A stretch of 64,000 bases of DNA from Edaphobacter bradus (GTDB taxonomy: Bacteria > Acidobacteriota > Terriglobia > Terriglobales > Acidobacteriaceae). The stretch lies in NCBI RefSeq assembly GCF_025685645.1, contig NZ_JAGSYF010000001.1, forward strand, positions 434,001 through 498,000. Direction: 5' to 3'. The position numbers were made by a program, and so were the translations under genes. Positions 63,214-64,000 of the stretch are shown piece by piece; within the stretch, counting starts at the first letter, position 1, and each line of letters begins with the position of its first letter. Under the pieces are notes generated by a model. The model saw only the letters and a list, made by a program, of their open reading frames with translations, made no database searches and was not told the DNA's origin.

Positions 63214-64000
63214 ATGTTGACTCCCCATTCTCTGCGCGGCAGACTCCGCATAGCTTCGCCGTTCGTCTTTGCGTCGGTCTGTCTCCTTGCGCTCTCTGTG
63301 CCTGCTGCCTCGCAGACACCGCGTGTCGTTGTTGCGGCACCGGAGATCAGGCTTTCGGCGGCTGATTCCGCCGTCGATGCCGGCCCCGTTCCGGTCTCGC
63401 AGCCGTTGCGGTTGACTCTCCGGCTGAATCCTTCGGCGGATCGCACCGCCGCGCTCGACCAGCTTCTTGCCGCGCAGATTACGTCGTCCTCGCCGTCGTA
63501 TCACCAGTGGCTTACTCCACAGCAGTTCGCCGCCAGCTATGGAGCCACCGAAGACCAGATTGCCACCGCCACATCATGGTTCCAGTCGCAGGGCCTCACG
63601 GTTGAGTCTGTCTCGCCCGCAAAGACCTGGCTCGTCCTCAGCGGCACCGCGGCGCAGGTCCAGCGTGCCTTTGCTGTGTCCCTGCGCAACTACGCCATCT
63701 CTGGAGCGTCGTACTACGCAAACTCAGACACCCCCACGATGCCCCGTGCAGTGGCTTCGCTGGTTGCTGGAGTCTCCGGGTTGAGCAGCATCCCATCGGT
63801 GGCGACGACATCTGTCTCCTCGGTCGGCGTCATGGGGAAGGCGACGGTACTTGCTGTTGGAGCGTCCAGCGCCGATGCGCTCTCCGCGGCGGCCTCGGCC
63901 ATCGACGATAACTCCTCGCCGATCCTTGCCATCTCTACAAGCGCCTGTTCGATCGATCTCACCCAGGCGGACTACGACAACTATCGCGCGCTCTTTCGGC
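63214..64000 (+). CDS. Sedolisin-type protease with pro-kumamolisin activation domain (partial)
   Basis: ATG 63214 opens a frame running off the right edge (262 codons). A signal peptide (FVFASVCLLALSVPAASQ) is followed by a pro-domain: PLRLTLRLNPSADRTAALDQLL, SYHQWLTPQQFAASYGATEDQIATATSW and LSGTAAQVQRAFAVSLRNY are typical of the activation domain of S53 peptidases. The catalytic Glu-Asp-Ser domain lies outside the window. Such acid-active secreted proteases are common in acidobacteria. Confidence 0.88.
   Translation, partial: MLTPHSLRGRLRIASPFVFASVCLLALSVPAASQTPRVVVAAPEIRLSAADSAVDAGPVPVSQPLRLTLRLNPSADRTAALDQLLAAQITSSSPSYHQWLTPQQFAASYGATEDQIATATSWFQSQGLTVESVSPAKTWLVLSGTAAQVQRAFAVSLRNYAISGASYYANSDTPTMPRAVASLVAGVSGLSSIPSVATTSVSSVGVMGKATVLAVGASSADALSAAASAIDDNSSPILAISTSACSIDLTQADYDNYRALFR

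Overview
The window looks like chromosomal DNA of a subdivision-1 acidobacterium (Granulicella, Edaphobacter or Terriglobus type). The reasons are two very large Oar-like TonB-dependent receptors with an N-terminal carboxypeptidase-regulatory-like domain, many Tat-exported enzymes, a GC-rich background, a sensor kinase fused to an ABC substrate-binding-like domain, and short recurring intergenic repeats with cores such as CTCAGGATGACA and GATGGGGCACCC. Genus and species cannot be fixed from the sequence alone. No complete insertion sequence, phage, integrase or CRISPR array was seen.

Layout. (1) 1-18.8 kb: a probable peptide and amino-acid catabolism block. On the minus strand are a TonB-dependent receptor, an M20 peptidase, a sodium:solute symporter, a P1/DmpA-type aminopeptidase, a lipoprotein, an amidase and a Gfo/Idh/MocA oxidoreductase. 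Nearby are a class III aminotransferase, a frameshifted TPR gene, an unusual D-amino-acid-oxidase-like flavoprotein whose segments look circularly permuted, a (methyl)malonate-semialdehyde dehydrogenase and an SDR. Together these would fit release of N-terminal beta-alanine from peptides and its conversion to acetyl-CoA. (2) 19-28 kb: an OmpR-type two-component pair, a YncE-like beta-propeller and a convergent TolC/adaptor/RND efflux operon. (3) 28-39 kb: an AT-richer, partly decayed zone with remnants of a BASS-family transporter, a VWA-type secreted protein and a DUF2252 protein. It also holds a NarL-type kinase/regulator pair, a stand-alone receiver, an MscS channel, a sortase with its LPKTG substrate in a two-gene operon, and a SYLF protein. 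Several promoters here share the motif CTAG-N8-CTAG about 90-120 nt before the gene, which suggests one undescribed regulon. (4) 39-45.5 kb: ssrA (tmRNA), a half-size EamA transporter, a CYCXC protein preceded by a possible structured leader, pterin dehydratase, an HD-GYP regulator, a peroxiredoxin, glmU and a hypothetical secreted protein.

(5) 46-57 kb: an active/inactive M16 peptidase pair, then a polysaccharide-utilisation block (TonB-dependent receptor, ROK regulator, GH105-type hydrolase, alginate-lyase-family protein). (6) 57-63 kb: a fatty-acid beta-oxidation operon (FadN-like, thiolase, small membrane protein, acyl-CoA dehydrogenase). Its promoter carries a perfect inverted repeat resembling the FadR/TetR operator between -35 and -10. 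(7) The window ends inside a sedolisin-type protease gene.
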